A stretch of DNA of 64,000 nt from Thermomicrobiales bacterium (GTDB lineage: Bacteria; Chloroflexota; Chloroflexia; Thermomicrobiales; UBA6265). This document shows positions 8,317 through 16,904 of the stretch, one piece after another; positions within the stretch are counted from its first letter, which is position 1; the number at the start of each line of letters is the position of its first letter. A program made the translations under genes and the position numbers. The notes beneath the pieces were generated by a model, which saw only the letters and a program-made list of their open reading frames with translations, was not told the origin of the DNA and searched no databases. The stretch spans positions 1 through 64,000 of the forward strand of contig JAMLHN010000001.1 in assembly GCA_023957115.1 (NCBI GenBank), read 5' to 3'.

Positions 8317-8682
8317 CTACAATCCGGCGCCTTCGTAATCGGAGGCCAACACCGCCAGCACCTCCTCCGCCCGGCCCCGTTCGACCAACTGCAGTGGAGT
8401 TGTCCCTTCGTTGCCTGGCAACGGCAGGAGCAGAAACTGGCGCAGACCCTCTTTCCCGTAGACGACGGTACCGAGATCGAGGATTTCTCGGAGCTCAGAG
8501 ACCAGGCGGCGATTGGCCGCGGTGCTGGGCAACGTGTGTCGCGCCTCCCATCGCTCGATCGTCTTCGCGCTGACATCGAAGACCCGTGCCAGCTTCTCTC
8601 GGGAGAGGTGCAAGTCAGCCCGGAGCTTGGCGATATCGACGTCTGGGGGTTGCGCTTGCGATGTAGCGGCTCTGCTGCTCAT
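8317..8682 (-). CDS. Xre/MbcA/ParS-type antitoxin
   Basis: A 121-residue protein with an N-terminal Xre-like HTH (LRADLHLSREKLARVFDVSA, then KTIERWEAR) and a C-terminal DUF2384-like toxin-binding region (VSELREILDLGTVVYG, ending VLASDYEGAGL). It should neutralise the adjacent RES toxin and autorepress the operon. MSSRAATSQ at 8682 is chosen as start because the upstream extension to 8904 is low-complexity. There is no clear RBS; TATACT lies 9 nt before the ATG on the minus strand, so the mRNA could be leaderless. Confidence 0.82.
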   Translation of the reverse strand: MSSRAATSQAQPPDVDIAKLRADLHLSREKLARVFDVSAKTIERWEARHTLPSTAANRRLVSELREILDLGTVVYGKEGLRQFLLLPLPGNEGTTPLQLVERGRAEEVLAVLASDYEGAGL

Positions 8683-9090
8683 GATTCGTAAGTATAGACA
8701 ATAGTCGGAAACTTTGGTCCAGCGCGATGTCTCGTCCCAGGAGATCGTTTGGATAGAGGATGTCTTTCTGAGGTCCAGAGCCCAGTGCGGCGATTCATCC
8801 GGATCCATCGCCGATCGGTCGGTAGCGTCGCCACGATGAGTTCGGTGAATGTGGCCGTCATATTTGGACCGGTTATCGGCCACCCGACGAGCGAGATTCT
8901 TCACTGACGTTCAGAATGACAGTGGGGTCGGTACGCGATATCTCCGTATGGCGGTTATGTTCGCAACACTCGTCATGGCGACGCTACTTGGTGTCCCTAC
9001 GCTCAATTGACAACTGTTTGGAGCTACGCTCTCGCGTTTGCTCTGGACAGTAGGCTGCCTCCCATCATGCGACGGAAAACTGCCGAAAAC
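8683..9090. other. Intergenic region, about 410 bp
   Basis: Upstream of the RES-Xre operon and beyond the terminator of the SH3b gene. It holds the antitoxin promoter region (TATACT near 8690 on the minus strand) and a short sequence near 8888-8925 resembling a dispersed 'GAGATTCTTC...GAATGACA' element also seen near 33.3 and 35.9 kb. I see no gene. Confidence 0.4.
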
Positions 9091-9118
9091 AACGAGGGCG
9101 CCGATCGGCGCCCTCGTT
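9091..9118 (-). terminator. Terminator of the SH3b gene
   Basis: A perfect 14-bp inverted repeat (AACGAGGGCGCCGA with its complement) followed on the minus strand by GTTTTC, 25 nt after the SH3b gene stop. Confidence 0.85.
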
Positions 9119-9142
9119 CATTCGCAGATTGTTGCTGGCTCG

Positions 9143-9838
9143 TTACTGCAGGTAGTCGCCTGCCACCCAACCAGTGCCGTATGGCGTCGAGACGCGGTAC
9201 CAGCCGTAGGTGTTGGCGAAGATCGGACCGGAGAGAATCGTCACGCGCGTACCGCTTGGGAGCACAGCAATCGTGCTGTATCCCGTTCCGGCTCCAGAGC
9301 GAAGTCGCAACGATGCCGTCGTGTATGGCCGCTCACCCGGGTAGAAGCTGACATTGTTGTCCTGGAACGCCAGATATGTTCCGATCATGTAGCCGGCCAC
9401 CGTTCCGTATTGGACGTTGTACCAACCGTTCGAGGTCGGTCCAGAGAGGACTGTGACCGAGCCGCCACTTGGGATCACCAGCAGGACGCCATAGCCGGTG
9501 CCCGCGCCGCTCCTCAGATTGACCGCGGTGGTCGAATACCCGTAGGCCGGATAGAGGAGCAGGTAGTCTGCAAAGGCCCAACCCGTGTAGTTGCCATAGG
9601 AGACGCGGACATAGCCGGTGCTCGTCGTGCCATCGGCGGGGGACCAGACCGGAGTCGCGCCGGCGGGCATGACGGTCAGAACGGAGCCCGCCGTAGACGG
9701 CGTAGCCCGGAGATTCAATGCTTCGGTGACGTACGCTGGACACCAGGTACACGATTGCGCGCTCGCCTGTTGCGGTTGCTGAACCGCGCCAAGCACCATT
9801 GCGGCGAGAAGGAGTAACGCGAGGAATCCTCTCTTCAT
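9143..9838 (-). CDS. Secreted protein with three SH3b (SH3_3) domains
   Basis: A 231-residue exported protein. It has a signal peptide (MKRGFLALLLLAAMVLGAVQ, cleavage probably after ASA) and three bacterial SH3 domains, recognised by NLRATPSTAGSVLTVMPAG, NLRSGAGTGYGVLLVIPSG and RLRSGAGTGYSTIAVLPSG, each ending in a GW or GY strand. SH3b domains usually bind peptidoglycan or cell-wall peptides. No catalytic domain is present. AAAGGA lies 7 nt before ATG 9838; the longer frame to 10084 is not plausible. It belongs to a set of SH3b proteins that recurs at 40.8, 48.8 and, as a remnant, 19.45 kb. Confidence 0.88.
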   Translation of the reverse strand: MKRGFLALLLLAAMVLGAVQQPQQASAQSCTWCPAYVTEALNLRATPSTAGSVLTVMPAGATPVWSPADGTTSTGYVRVSYGNYTGWAFADYLLLYPAYGYSTTAVNLRSGAGTGYGVLLVIPSGGSVTVLSGPTSNGWYNVQYGTVAGYMIGTYLAFQDNNVSFYPGERPYTTASLRLRSGAGTGYSTIAVLPSGTRVTILSGPIFANTYGWYRVSTPYGTGWVAGDYLQ

Positions 9839-10204
9839 TGCACATTCCTTTGTGTAGCCCGGCATGCACCAAGGTTGCGGGTTGGCGCATGCATCCCGAA
9901 TTGCACAGCGTTCTATCGCCGTTGCCGGCGAGCGCGTAGTTCGACGGTAGCGAACACGTTCCCGCAAGTCAACTTGAACGTACGGGCAATGCGTCGGATT
10001 GCCTAAACCTTTGTTATATCGCCTCGTTGGACCGTGCCGACAAGACAGGATCGACCGGCCAATGGCGGCTCCTTGCAGAAACACCGGGATACGTACTTCG
10101 ACAGATACCCAGGCTCGAGCGTGCAGGGTAGGTTCCAGGTATACCTGGAGAGGTGTTGACAGGATTCGACCGAGAAGGTGTTACCGCGTAGGGATGTGAG
10201 CGGC
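9839..10204. other. Divergent intergenic region, about 365 bp
   Basis: Promoters for the SH3b gene (minus) and the beta-propeller gene (plus) must lie here. A TTGACA at 10156-10161 is followed 17 nt later by TGTTAC (10179-10184), a tentative plus-strand promoter with a poor -10. Nothing else is evident. Confidence 0.4.
10156..10184 (+). promoter_or_regulatory. Tentative sigma70-type promoter for the beta-propeller gene
   Basis: TTGACA matches the -35 consensus exactly. With a 17-nt spacer the -10 would be TGTTAC, which matches only three of six bases. If used, transcription would start after the GTG at 10178, supporting the ATG at 10205 as the true start. Confidence 0.3.
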
Positions 10205-11392
10205 ATGATGAGTCTAGCGAGATACATAGTCCTGGTGGCAATGGCGGTGCTTTCGATTGGCGTGGCCGTGGCCGGAGAAACGATCGTTCAAGCGGCTCAA
10301 ACTCCGCAGATCGAATGGCAGTACCGGCCAGCCGATGGCGCGGTCTACGGAATTGGGCAATCGGCCGATGGCGATACGTTGATCGCCGCCATTGGATACG
10401 GCTTCGAGGCTGGTGGCCAAATCGTTTCGCTCGATCCCGCGACGGGTGCGGTGCTCTGGCAGCACGATACGCCTGAGGCTGCTTCGGCCGATCCGATCGT
10501 TGTCGATGGAGTCGTCTACGCGGGGATGGGAAATCTGACCGGAGGGGGCGCTGCCGTCTATGCGCTGGATGCGGTCCGTGGGGCGCAGCTCTGGCGAACC
10601 AATGTCGAAAACCGATCGATCCCGGCCACACCGGTGGATGCGGTGGTCTATTCGGATGGAAAGCTCTTCATCAATCGCGGTGATGCGGCCTTGCTCCAGA
10701 TCGACGCCGCCACCGGTTCGATCGTCTGGGAGCTCGACCTGCAGAAACCGCCGCGCGGCGCTCCCTTTGTCGATGGAACGACCGTCTATGTTTCGACCGG
10801 GTTCGATGGCGGTCGGATCCTTGCAATCGACCTTGCCACCGGACAGGAGCAGTGGAGCGTCGAGTATCCCGACAATCCGGTGACCGGTCCGGTGTTCTCC
10901 GAGGGAATGCTCTATGTCCCGTACACCGACGGACAGATGATTGCGTACGACGCCCCTACTGGCGCCGAGCTTTGGCGTGCGATGGTCGGGCTTCGAGACG
11001 GAGAAAGCGACATGAATCCCAAGCCGGGTTTGCCGTTGCTCGCCGATGGTGTGCTCTTTACCAGCAGCAACGGGTTTGCCGGGGCGTTCACTGTCGCGCT
11101 CGATGCCGCAACCGGCCAGGAGCTCTGGTCGATCTCGACCGGCGAATTCTCGGCCGGGGTTCCAGTTTTGTCTGGGAGCACCCTGATCGTTGGCAGCGAT
11201 AGCGGCGATCTGCTCGGTCTCGAGCCTGCGACCGGCGCTGAGCTCTGGCGGGTCACGATCCCCGGGAAGATCGATCTCGACCTGCAGCAGGCAACCGCCC
11301 CGTTGACCGCGAACGGCCGGATTTACCTTATCGACCGAGATGGTGGAGTTGTAGTGCTTCGGGGCGATGCACTCCGCTCGGGACGTATCTAA
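10205..11392 (+). CDS. Secreted PQQ-like beta-propeller repeat protein
   Basis: A 395-residue exported protein: signal peptide MMSLARYIVLVAMAVLSIGV with cleavage near AVA-GE, then tandem PQQ_2-type blades marked by the recurring ATGxxLW/ATGQExW signature (ATGAVLWQ, ATGSIVWE, ATGQEQWS, PTGAELWR, ATGQELWS, ATGAELWR). These repeats form a BamB/quinoprotein-like propeller. No catalytic residues or partner gene are evident, so it may be a scaffold or binding protein outside the membrane. ATG 10205 is preferred over GTG 10178 because it starts a proper signal sequence. Confidence 0.85.
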   Translation: MMSLARYIVLVAMAVLSIGVAVAGETIVQAAQTPQIEWQYRPADGAVYGIGQSADGDTLIAAIGYGFEAGGQIVSLDPATGAVLWQHDTPEAASADPIVVDGVVYAGMGNLTGGGAAVYALDAVRGAQLWRTNVENRSIPATPVDAVVYSDGKLFINRGDAALLQIDAATGSIVWELDLQKPPRGAPFVDGTTVYVSTGFDGGRILAIDLATGQEQWSVEYPDNPVTGPVFSEGMLYVPYTDGQMIAYDAPTGAELWRAMVGLRDGESDMNPKPGLPLLADGVLFTSSNGFAGAFTVALDAATGQELWSISTGEFSAGVPVLSGSTLIVGSDSGDLLGLEPATGAELWRVTIPGKIDLDLQQATAPLTANGRIYLIDRDGGVVVLRGDALRSGRI

Positions 11393-11609
11393 CCGGAGAG
11401 ACGCGCTGGTTTCATTTACTGCGGCCCATTCTCACCACCAGCGCATTGCAGAAAGGTTGCCCCTTTGTCGGCGGAGCACTGCATCGGACCGCCCGCTGCG
11501 GCGGGGAGATTCTTCCCGTTGGCCAGCATGACAACTGTTGGGTAGGCGCGCCGGAGTCATGCGATCCTGACAGCAATTTCTGGCTGTTTCAGGTTTTCCG
11601 GACTCCGGA
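11393..11609. other. Convergent intergenic gap, 217 bp
   Basis: Between the beta-propeller gene (plus) and uxuA (minus). It has a short CAGCATGACAACTG resembling the tail of a dispersed element near 33.3 kb and a CCGGAnnnCTGAAAC region near the uxuA stop. No strong terminator stem is seen. Confidence 0.35.
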
Positions 11610-12590
11610 CTACATCTTGTTGACGCCTTCCATCAGCCCCTTGGCGTAGCCGATGGCGTAGAGGCGGCCCATGACGTCGTAGCCGGGGGAGAGATTGGCT
11701 TCGCCAGCCATCGTCGGGACATGGTCGACCCGGAACGGACCGGTGAATCCGCAATCGCGCCAGGCGCGCATAGTCTCGAACATGTCGGTCTGTCCCTCGT
11801 CGTGAAACGTCTCCCGGAACTTCCGCGGGTTTCCATCGACATCACGGAAGTGGATGAAGAAGACCTTGTTCTGCCCGCTGAACCGGCGAATCTCCCTGGG
11901 CATATCGACGCCCATGGTCGAGATCGATCCCTGGCAGAAGGTGATGCCATTGTTCGGGCTGGGCACGAGATCGATGACACGCTGCAAATTGTCTGGACTG
12001 GTGAGGATGCGGCCGATACCCCGAATCGGGGAGAGGGGCGGATCGTCCGGATGGACTGCCAGCTTGACCCCCGCATTTTCGGCGACGGGGACGACGCGCT
12101 TCAGGAAGATTTCCATTCGCTCCCAGAGGTCGCCTTCGGAGATCTCGCCGAATTCAGTGGGGCCGCCCCGTTCCATGAGCTCGTGGTCGTATCCGGTCAC
12201 CAAAGCGCCACCGCGATCGGGAAGCGCCATCGATGTGCGGAGCCAGCCGAGCCCCGCCATGAAGTTGTGACACATCACCGAGATGCCCGCTCGTCCCATG
12301 TTGTCGATGAGCTCGCAGAATCGGTCCAGTGCCCAGTCGAATCGATCGGTTCCCTGCTTGATCGGCTCCATGAGCACGGCGGGCGCCGATTCGATGACCT
12401 GGAGATCGATCCCGTCTCCGGCGAAGTCCTGCTTCAGCCGGAGCAGTGTTTCGAATTCCCAGACCGGCGGATCGTCCGGTCCTTCGGGAAGGCTGACGAC
12501 CGCGGTGGTAACCCCGGCTTGTTTGGCCAGCTGCCACATGATCGAACGCTGGGCGGGCAGCATGTCGGCAATCGTCAGACTCCAGGTCAT
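11610..12590 (-). CDS. uxuA: Mannonate dehydratase (UxuA)
   Basis: A 326-residue TIM-barrel dehydratase that converts D-mannonate to 2-keto-3-deoxygluconate in glucuronate catabolism. Family marks are CHNFMAGLGWLRT (from Cys107), HPDDPPLSPIRG (His180), the Cys219 region TFCQGS, and FIHFRDV (His247). GGAGGAA lies 8 nt before ATG 12590; the longer frame to 13220 is spurious. No uronate isomerase or fructuronate reductase is adjacent, but a PfkB-type sugar kinase lies at 25.4 kb. Confidence 0.92.
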   Translation of the reverse strand: MTWSLTIADMLPAQRSIMWQLAKQAGVTTAVVSLPEGPDDPPVWEFETLLRLKQDFAGDGIDLQVIESAPAVLMEPIKQGTDRFDWALDRFCELIDNMGRAGISVMCHNFMAGLGWLRTSMALPDRGGALVTGYDHELMERGGPTEFGEISEGDLWERMEIFLKRVVPVAENAGVKLAVHPDDPPLSPIRGIGRILTSPDNLQRVIDLVPSPNNGITFCQGSISTMGVDMPREIRRFSGQNKVFFIHFRDVDGNPRKFRETFHDEGQTDMFETMRAWRDCGFTGPFRVDHVPTMAGEANLSPGYDVMGRLYAIGYAKGLMEGVNKM

Positions 12591-13219
12591 GGGAATCGTT
12601 CCTCCATCGGATGAGGCTTCGGCTCGATGGTGGAATTCTCGCAGGTTTGCCGGCGAAGCTTCGGGGGAGTGAGGAGTTGGGAGCGAGGATCTGGGAGCTT
12701 GAATATCCGCTCGTTTCCAAACCCTAAATCCCAACCCCTCCGTTGTCTTCTGCTCAACGAGCGGGGCCAGTGCACGTTGGCAGATGAGGAAATGGGTGGT
12801 TTTTTGGCACGATTCTTCCTTGCTACAGTGATCGTGGGCAAAGTTGCCGCGCTGCGGCCGCGAAGATTCTTCGCAAAGCGGATGAGGCACGATCCACCTG
12901 GTCTTGAAGGCGACGAGATGTCGAGGATGCTTTTCGAGCATCGTTGTCAGGAGGGAATCGGCCGTCGGAGGGAGCCACTGAAGGTCCCCACACGTGTTTA
13001 GGGGTGAGGGCGTTTTTCTTCTTATTCTCGGTCTCCGCGCAGGGCACGGGATCCAGGACCAGCGGCATATGCGGTCGACGGCCGGGCGGTGTTCTGGTAC
13101 AACCTGACCTGCCTTGTGGGGAGCGCCCCCGAGGCAGAGCGGCCTGCGGGCGTTCGCATTAGCACAACCGCGTAATGAGGTCATCACATCACCGTGCCGA
13201 ACCGCCATAGAACGAGCCA
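12591..13219. repeat. Divergent intergenic region, 630 bp, with two opposed heptad arrays
   Basis: Positions 12666-12700 hold five in-phase heptads (GGAGTGA, GGAGTTG, GGAGCGA, GGATCTG, GGAGCTT). Positions 12714-12741 hold four of the same family on the opposite strand (GGGGTTG, GGATTTA, GGGTTTG on minus), so the two arrays face each other around a 13-nt spacer. The remaining 480 bp upstream of trkH shows no gene, no convincing promoter and no riboswitch I can defend. Confidence 0.6.
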
Positions 13220-14566
13220 ATGCTCACCCTGAAGGGGCCCCCAGCGAGACTACGTCCGGGGCGGCAGATCTTTCTCGCCTTCGCGATTGCCGCGCTGATT
13301 GGCGCTGCACTGCTGATGCTCCCGATTGCGACCGAATCGCCCGGTGGGGCCAGTCTCTCCACCGCACTGTTCACGGCCACGTCCGCGATTTGTCTGACCG
13401 GCCTGGTGGTCGTCGAAACACATACGCATTGGTCGCTTTTCGGCCAGATCGTCATTCTGGTGCTGATCCAGCTTGGCGGGTTTGGCGTGATGTCGTTTGC
13501 GTCCATTGTTGGGATTGGCATCATACGGCGGTTCTCATTGCAGTCCCGGCTCGTGGCTGCCGCGGAATCGCGTACGACGGACCTTGCCGATATGCGCGCG
13601 GTTGTGCTGGGCATCATCAAGGTCTCGTTGATCGTGGAGATATGTACTGCCGTTGTCCTGGCCGCCCGGTTTTCCACCACCTATGGAGAGTCGTTGCCGC
13701 GCGCCGCCTGGTGGGGCGTTTTTCACGCGGTGTCATCATTCAACAATGCGGGATTTGCCCTTTTCGACGACAGTTTCATGCAGTTCGCCGGGGATCCAGT
13801 CATTTCGCTGGCGCTTTGCGGGGCGATCATTCTGGGAGGCATCGGCTTTCCGGTCATTCTTCAACTACGCAAATACCCGCGCACGCCGCGTTCGTGGTCG
13901 ATGAACACGCGCATCGTTCTCTGGGCGACCGTATTGCTGTTTATCGGCGGGACGATCTTCATTACGGTGCTGGAATGGAACAATCAGGCGACGCTCGGTT
14001 CCCACGATTGGAGTGACCGGATCCTGGTCGGGTTCTTCCAATCGGTGCAAACGCGTTCGGCTGGATTCAACAGCGTCGACACGGGAGCCATGGAGCCTGC
14101 GACCTGGCTTGGGATGGATACGCTGATGTTCATTGGCGGCGGTCCCGCGGGGACCGCCGGCGGTATCAAGGTCACGACATTCGCCGTGCTTTTCTTTATC
14201 ATCGTGGCGGAGATTCGGGGCGATGCCGTCGTCAATATCTTTGGGAAGCGACTCTCGCGGGCCGTTCATCGCCAGGCCATTACGGTGGCCTTGCTGTCGG
14301 TGGCGATCGTGATTGCCAGTACCTGCGTCCTCATGCTCATCACCGGACTCTCGCTCGATATCATCCTGTTCGAAGTCATCTCCGCGTTTGCCACGGTCGG
14401 ACTCTCGACCGGCGTCACACCTGAGCTGCCGCTCTCCGCCAAGCTGATCCTCATCGCCCTGATGTTCATTGGGCGTTTGGGACCGTTTGCCGTGGCGTCG
14501 TCATTGGCCTTGCGCGAGCGCCACTTACTCTATGAACTGCCAAAGGAGCGTCCGATCATTGGCTAG
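13220..14566 (+). CDS. trkH: TrkH/KtrB family potassium transporter
   Basis: A 448-residue polytopic membrane protein of the KtrB/TrkH type. The four selectivity-filter loops are recognisable: TSAICLTGL, SSFNNAGFA, TRSAGFNSV and SAFATVGLS, between repeated M1-P-M2 hairpins. The family moves K+ (sometimes Na+) inward, gated by the cytoplasmic TrkA/KtrA ring encoded next. Length fits KtrB rather than enteric TrkH. The downstream trkA start lies inside its last codons. Confidence 0.93.
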   Translation: MLTLKGPPARLRPGRQIFLAFAIAALIGAALLMLPIATESPGGASLSTALFTATSAICLTGLVVVETHTHWSLFGQIVILVLIQLGGFGVMSFASIVGIGIIRRFSLQSRLVAAAESRTTDLADMRAVVLGIIKVSLIVEICTAVVLAARFSTTYGESLPRAAWWGVFHAVSSFNNAGFALFDDSFMQFAGDPVISLALCGAIILGGIGFPVILQLRKYPRTPRSWSMNTRIVLWATVLLFIGGTIFITVLEWNNQATLGSHDWSDRILVGFFQSVQTRSAGFNSVDTGAMEPATWLGMDTLMFIGGGPAGTAGGIKVTTFAVLFFIIVAEIRGDAVVNIFGKRLSRAVHRQAITVALLSVAIVIASTCVLMLITGLSLDIILFEVISAFATVGLSTGVTPELPLSAKLILIALMFIGRLGPFAVASSLALRERHLLYELPKERPIIG

Positions 14567-15269
14567 ACCATCGGCGAAACTCAGACTCTTTGGAGGAACC
14601 GATCCAGCTCACACTGCGTCCGCGGATGCAGTGCTCGTGGTGGGACTGGGACGATTTGGGCGCTCACTGGCGCTGGAGCTGATGGCGCAAGGGGCGGAGG
14701 TGCTTGGCATCGACGCGGACGAGGACATCGTGCAGTCGCTCAATGGGCAGCTAACCCATGTGGTCCGGGCCGACGCGACAAAGGAAGAGGCACTGCGGCA
14801 GCTTGCGGCCCAGGAATTCGAGCGAGCGGTCGTGGCAATCGGGAGCGATATCGAAGCCAGCATCCTGAGCGCATCGCTGCTGGTTCATATGGGCGTGCCA
14901 GAAACCTGGGCCAAATCCGTCAGCGATGCGCACGGCCGCATTCTTTCCCAGATCGGCGTGAAGCATGTGGTCTACCCGGAGAACGACATGGGGCGGCGTG
15001 TTGCGCATCTCGTTCGAGGGAATATGCAGGATTACCTGGAAATCGATCGTGACTTCGTCATGATCAAGACCACGCCACATGCCGCATTGATTGGCGTCTC
15101 CCTCCGCGAGGCGAGCGTTCGCACCAAATACGGGGTCACGATCAATGCCATCAAGGGCGCCAATCACGTGTGGATCCCGGCAACCCCCGACACCGTGCTC
15201 GAAGCGGACAACGTCATTCTGGTGAGCGGTCCGATGCAGCAAGTCGAAGCGTTCGGACGCATGCGCTAG
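14559..15269 (+). CDS. trkA: TrkA/KtrA regulatory subunit (RCK: TrkA-N and TrkA-C)
   Basis: A 236-residue potassium-channel gating protein. The TrkA-N Rossmann domain has VVGLGRFGRSLALEL and the acidic GIDADED ligand-binding end; a TrkA-C domain follows (about 150-230). ATP/ADP or NAD(H) binding to the octameric ring gates TrkH/KtrB. I choose TTG 14559, which overlaps the trkH stop by 8 nt and has GGAG about 10 nt upstream; the apparent ATG at 14469 would lie deep in trkH and gives non-conserved sequence. Confidence 0.9.
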   Translation: MARPSAKLRLFGGTDPAHTASADAVLVVGLGRFGRSLALELMAQGAEVLGIDADEDIVQSLNGQLTHVVRADATKEEALRQLAAQEFERAVVAIGSDIEASILSASLLVHMGVPETWAKSVSDAHGRILSQIGVKHVVYPENDMGRRVAHLVRGNMQDYLEIDRDFVMIKTTPHAALIGVSLREASVRTKYGVTINAIKGANHVWIPATPDTVLEADNVILVSGPMQQVEAFGRMR

Positions 15270-15393
15270 CGAGCGCTCGCGTTGACAACGATGGGTCCGT
15301 GCGTGCAGACTCGATGATTGGAGCGCCGGGAAGTCTGGTCGGCATTCGCGACAACTGGATCGCGGGTGACTCGATAACCGACCAGGAAACCGG

Positions 15394-16647
15394 ATGGCTG
15401 AATCTCGACTCGGCGCATTGCGCCGTTGGCTTTCGCTGGAAACCACCAGCGGCGTGCTCCTCCTCCTTGCCGCAACGGTGGCACTTCTTTGGGCGAATTC
15501 TCCGTGGCGCGACGCATATCAATCGCTGTCCGATGTGACCATTGGACCCGGCGCGCTTCATCTCGACCTGACGCTCTCCGCCTGGGCGGCCGATGGGTTG
15601 CTGGCCATCTTCTTCTTCGTCGTTGGGCTCGAGCTCAAGCAGGAATTGGTAACGGGAAGCCTGCGCAACCCGCGTGAAGCGGCCGTTCCGGTCTTTGCCG
15701 CCGCCGGTGGCATGGTCGTGCCTGCCGTTGTCTATGTGACCATTCTGCAGTGGAGTGGCAGCGATTCGGGTATGCGGGGTTGGGCCATTCCCACCGCGAC
15801 CGACATTGCCTTTGCCCTTGCCGTGCTTGCGATCTTTGGCCGGGGGCTGCCGGTCGCCTTGCGGGTCTTCCTGCTCACCCTCGCTGTGGTGGACGATCTC
15901 CTTGCCATCATCGTGATCGCTCTCTTTTACACCTCGGGCGTGGATTTGCTTCCGCTCGGCGGTGCGTTGGCGGCGATTCTGGCATTTACCTACTACGTTC
16001 GGATCCCGCGGCCATCCGCGCTGGTTCTGGTCCTGCTCGCTTTCACGGCGTGGACCGCGATGCATGCTTCGGGCGTGCATGCCACGATTGCCGGGGCACT
16101 GCTCGGGCTTTCGGTCCCGGCCTTGCCGATGCATGGCGAATGGGACGCGCGAACGCAACGCTTCGAGCATCTCTTCCGCCCCTTTTCCGCGGGGATCGCG
16201 TTGCCGCTCTTTGCCTTCTTCGCGGCCGGGGTCAATATCGTCGATGGCGAGGGGGTAGGCTCGGTCATCCGGGAGCCCGTTGCTGTTGCCGTCGTGGCCG
16301 GATTGGTCCTTGGCAAGATTGCTGGCGTGCTTGGTACGACCGCGCTTGTCACGTGGCTCGCTCCTTTCCGGCTCCCCGATGCGCTTGGCGTGCGCGATCT
16401 GATCCCGGTCGGATTTCTGACCGGGATTGGATTTACCGTATCGCTCCTGATCGCTAAGCTTTCGTTTTCCGACCCATCGCTGGGCGCTTCGGCAACGATG
16501 GCGGTCCTCGTCGGGTCGTTGATCTCAGCGACACTGGCCGCCATCCTGCTTCGGTGGGACGCGCAGAAGAGCCGGAGTATCGATATGAATCGAGATGGAA
16601 TTCCGGACATGGATCAACGCGTCTTGCAGGATCCGGCTGACTGGTAG
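15394..16647 (+). CDS. nhaA: Na+/H+ antiporter NhaA
   Basis: A 417-residue NhaA with about 12 transmembrane segments: GLELKQEL, the WAIPTATDIAFA segment and the ion-binding Asp pair in LAVVDDLLAI, and GVRDLIPVGFLTGIGFTVSLL in TM11. It extrudes Na+ in exchange for protons. It follows the K+ transporter genes on the same strand, consistent with a cation and pH homeostasis block. After the last helix it carries an unusual tail, DMNRDGIPDMD, which matches an EF-hand/TSP3-like calcium-binding loop. Confidence 0.93.
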   Translation: MAESRLGALRRWLSLETTSGVLLLLAATVALLWANSPWRDAYQSLSDVTIGPGALHLDLTLSAWAADGLLAIFFFVVGLELKQELVTGSLRNPREAAVPVFAAAGGMVVPAVVYVTILQWSGSDSGMRGWAIPTATDIAFALAVLAIFGRGLPVALRVFLLTLAVVDDLLAIIVIALFYTSGVDLLPLGGALAAILAFTYYVRIPRPSALVLVLLAFTAWTAMHASGVHATIAGALLGLSVPALPMHGEWDARTQRFEHLFRPFSAGIALPLFAFFAAGVNIVDGEGVGSVIREPVAVAVVAGLVLGKIAGVLGTTALVTWLAPFRLPDALGVRDLIPVGFLTGIGFTVSLLIAKLSFSDPSLGASATMAVLVGSLISATLAAILLRWDAQKSRSIDMNRDGIPDMDQRVLQDPADW

Positions 16648-16656
16648 CGCATCGTC

Positions 16657-16683
16657 TTGGGAGTTGGGAGTTGGGAGTTGGGG
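16657..16683 (+). repeat. Heptad tandem repeat TTGGGAG x3.9
   Basis: Three perfect TTGGGAG copies and TTGGGG start 9 nt after the nhaA stop. A second word family follows at 16774-16801 (CGCAGGA, CCCAGGG, CTCAGGA, CGCAGGA), also in 7-nt phase. Both lie in the 257-nt gap before the response regulator. Confidence 0.9.
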
Positions 16684-16773
16684 CGTGTTTGAACCCGCGA
16701 CGACGTGTTTCCACCCGCGCGGGATTCGCCTGGAATCCGTCCATTCACGCCCCGACAGCAGCCCCCGGACCGT

Positions 16774-16801
16774 CGCAGGACCCAGGGCTCAGGACGCAGG
16801 A
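16774..16801 (+). repeat. Degenerate heptad array of the CAGGACC family
   Basis: Four consecutive 7-nt words with consensus CNCAGGA. The reverse complement (TCCTGAG, TCCTGCG) matches the words at 18783-18810 and 921-941. Confidence 0.75.
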
Positions 16802-16904
16802 CCGTCTCGAACACGCTCGAACTCCCACCACGCACGTCCTCACGAGCAATCCATGGGATGTTCACAATCTGCGGCTATCCTGAGCTGGAAGGCCAGGAGC
16901 GGCA

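Noticed and set aside
9143..10084. Longer start (10084) for the SH3b protein
   Set aside because: It would bury the signal peptide behind 82 Arg/Cys-rich residues; AAAGGA at the right spacing supports 9838.
12745..13219. Possible riboswitch (c-di-AMP type) upstream of trkH
   Set aside because: K+ transporters often follow such leaders, but I could not match the conserved core or pairing in this 475-nt stretch.
14469..14558. ATG start for trkA at 14469
   Set aside because: It gives 30 residues unlike TrkA that overlap conserved trkH codons; TTG 14559 fits the family start and the coupled arrangement.
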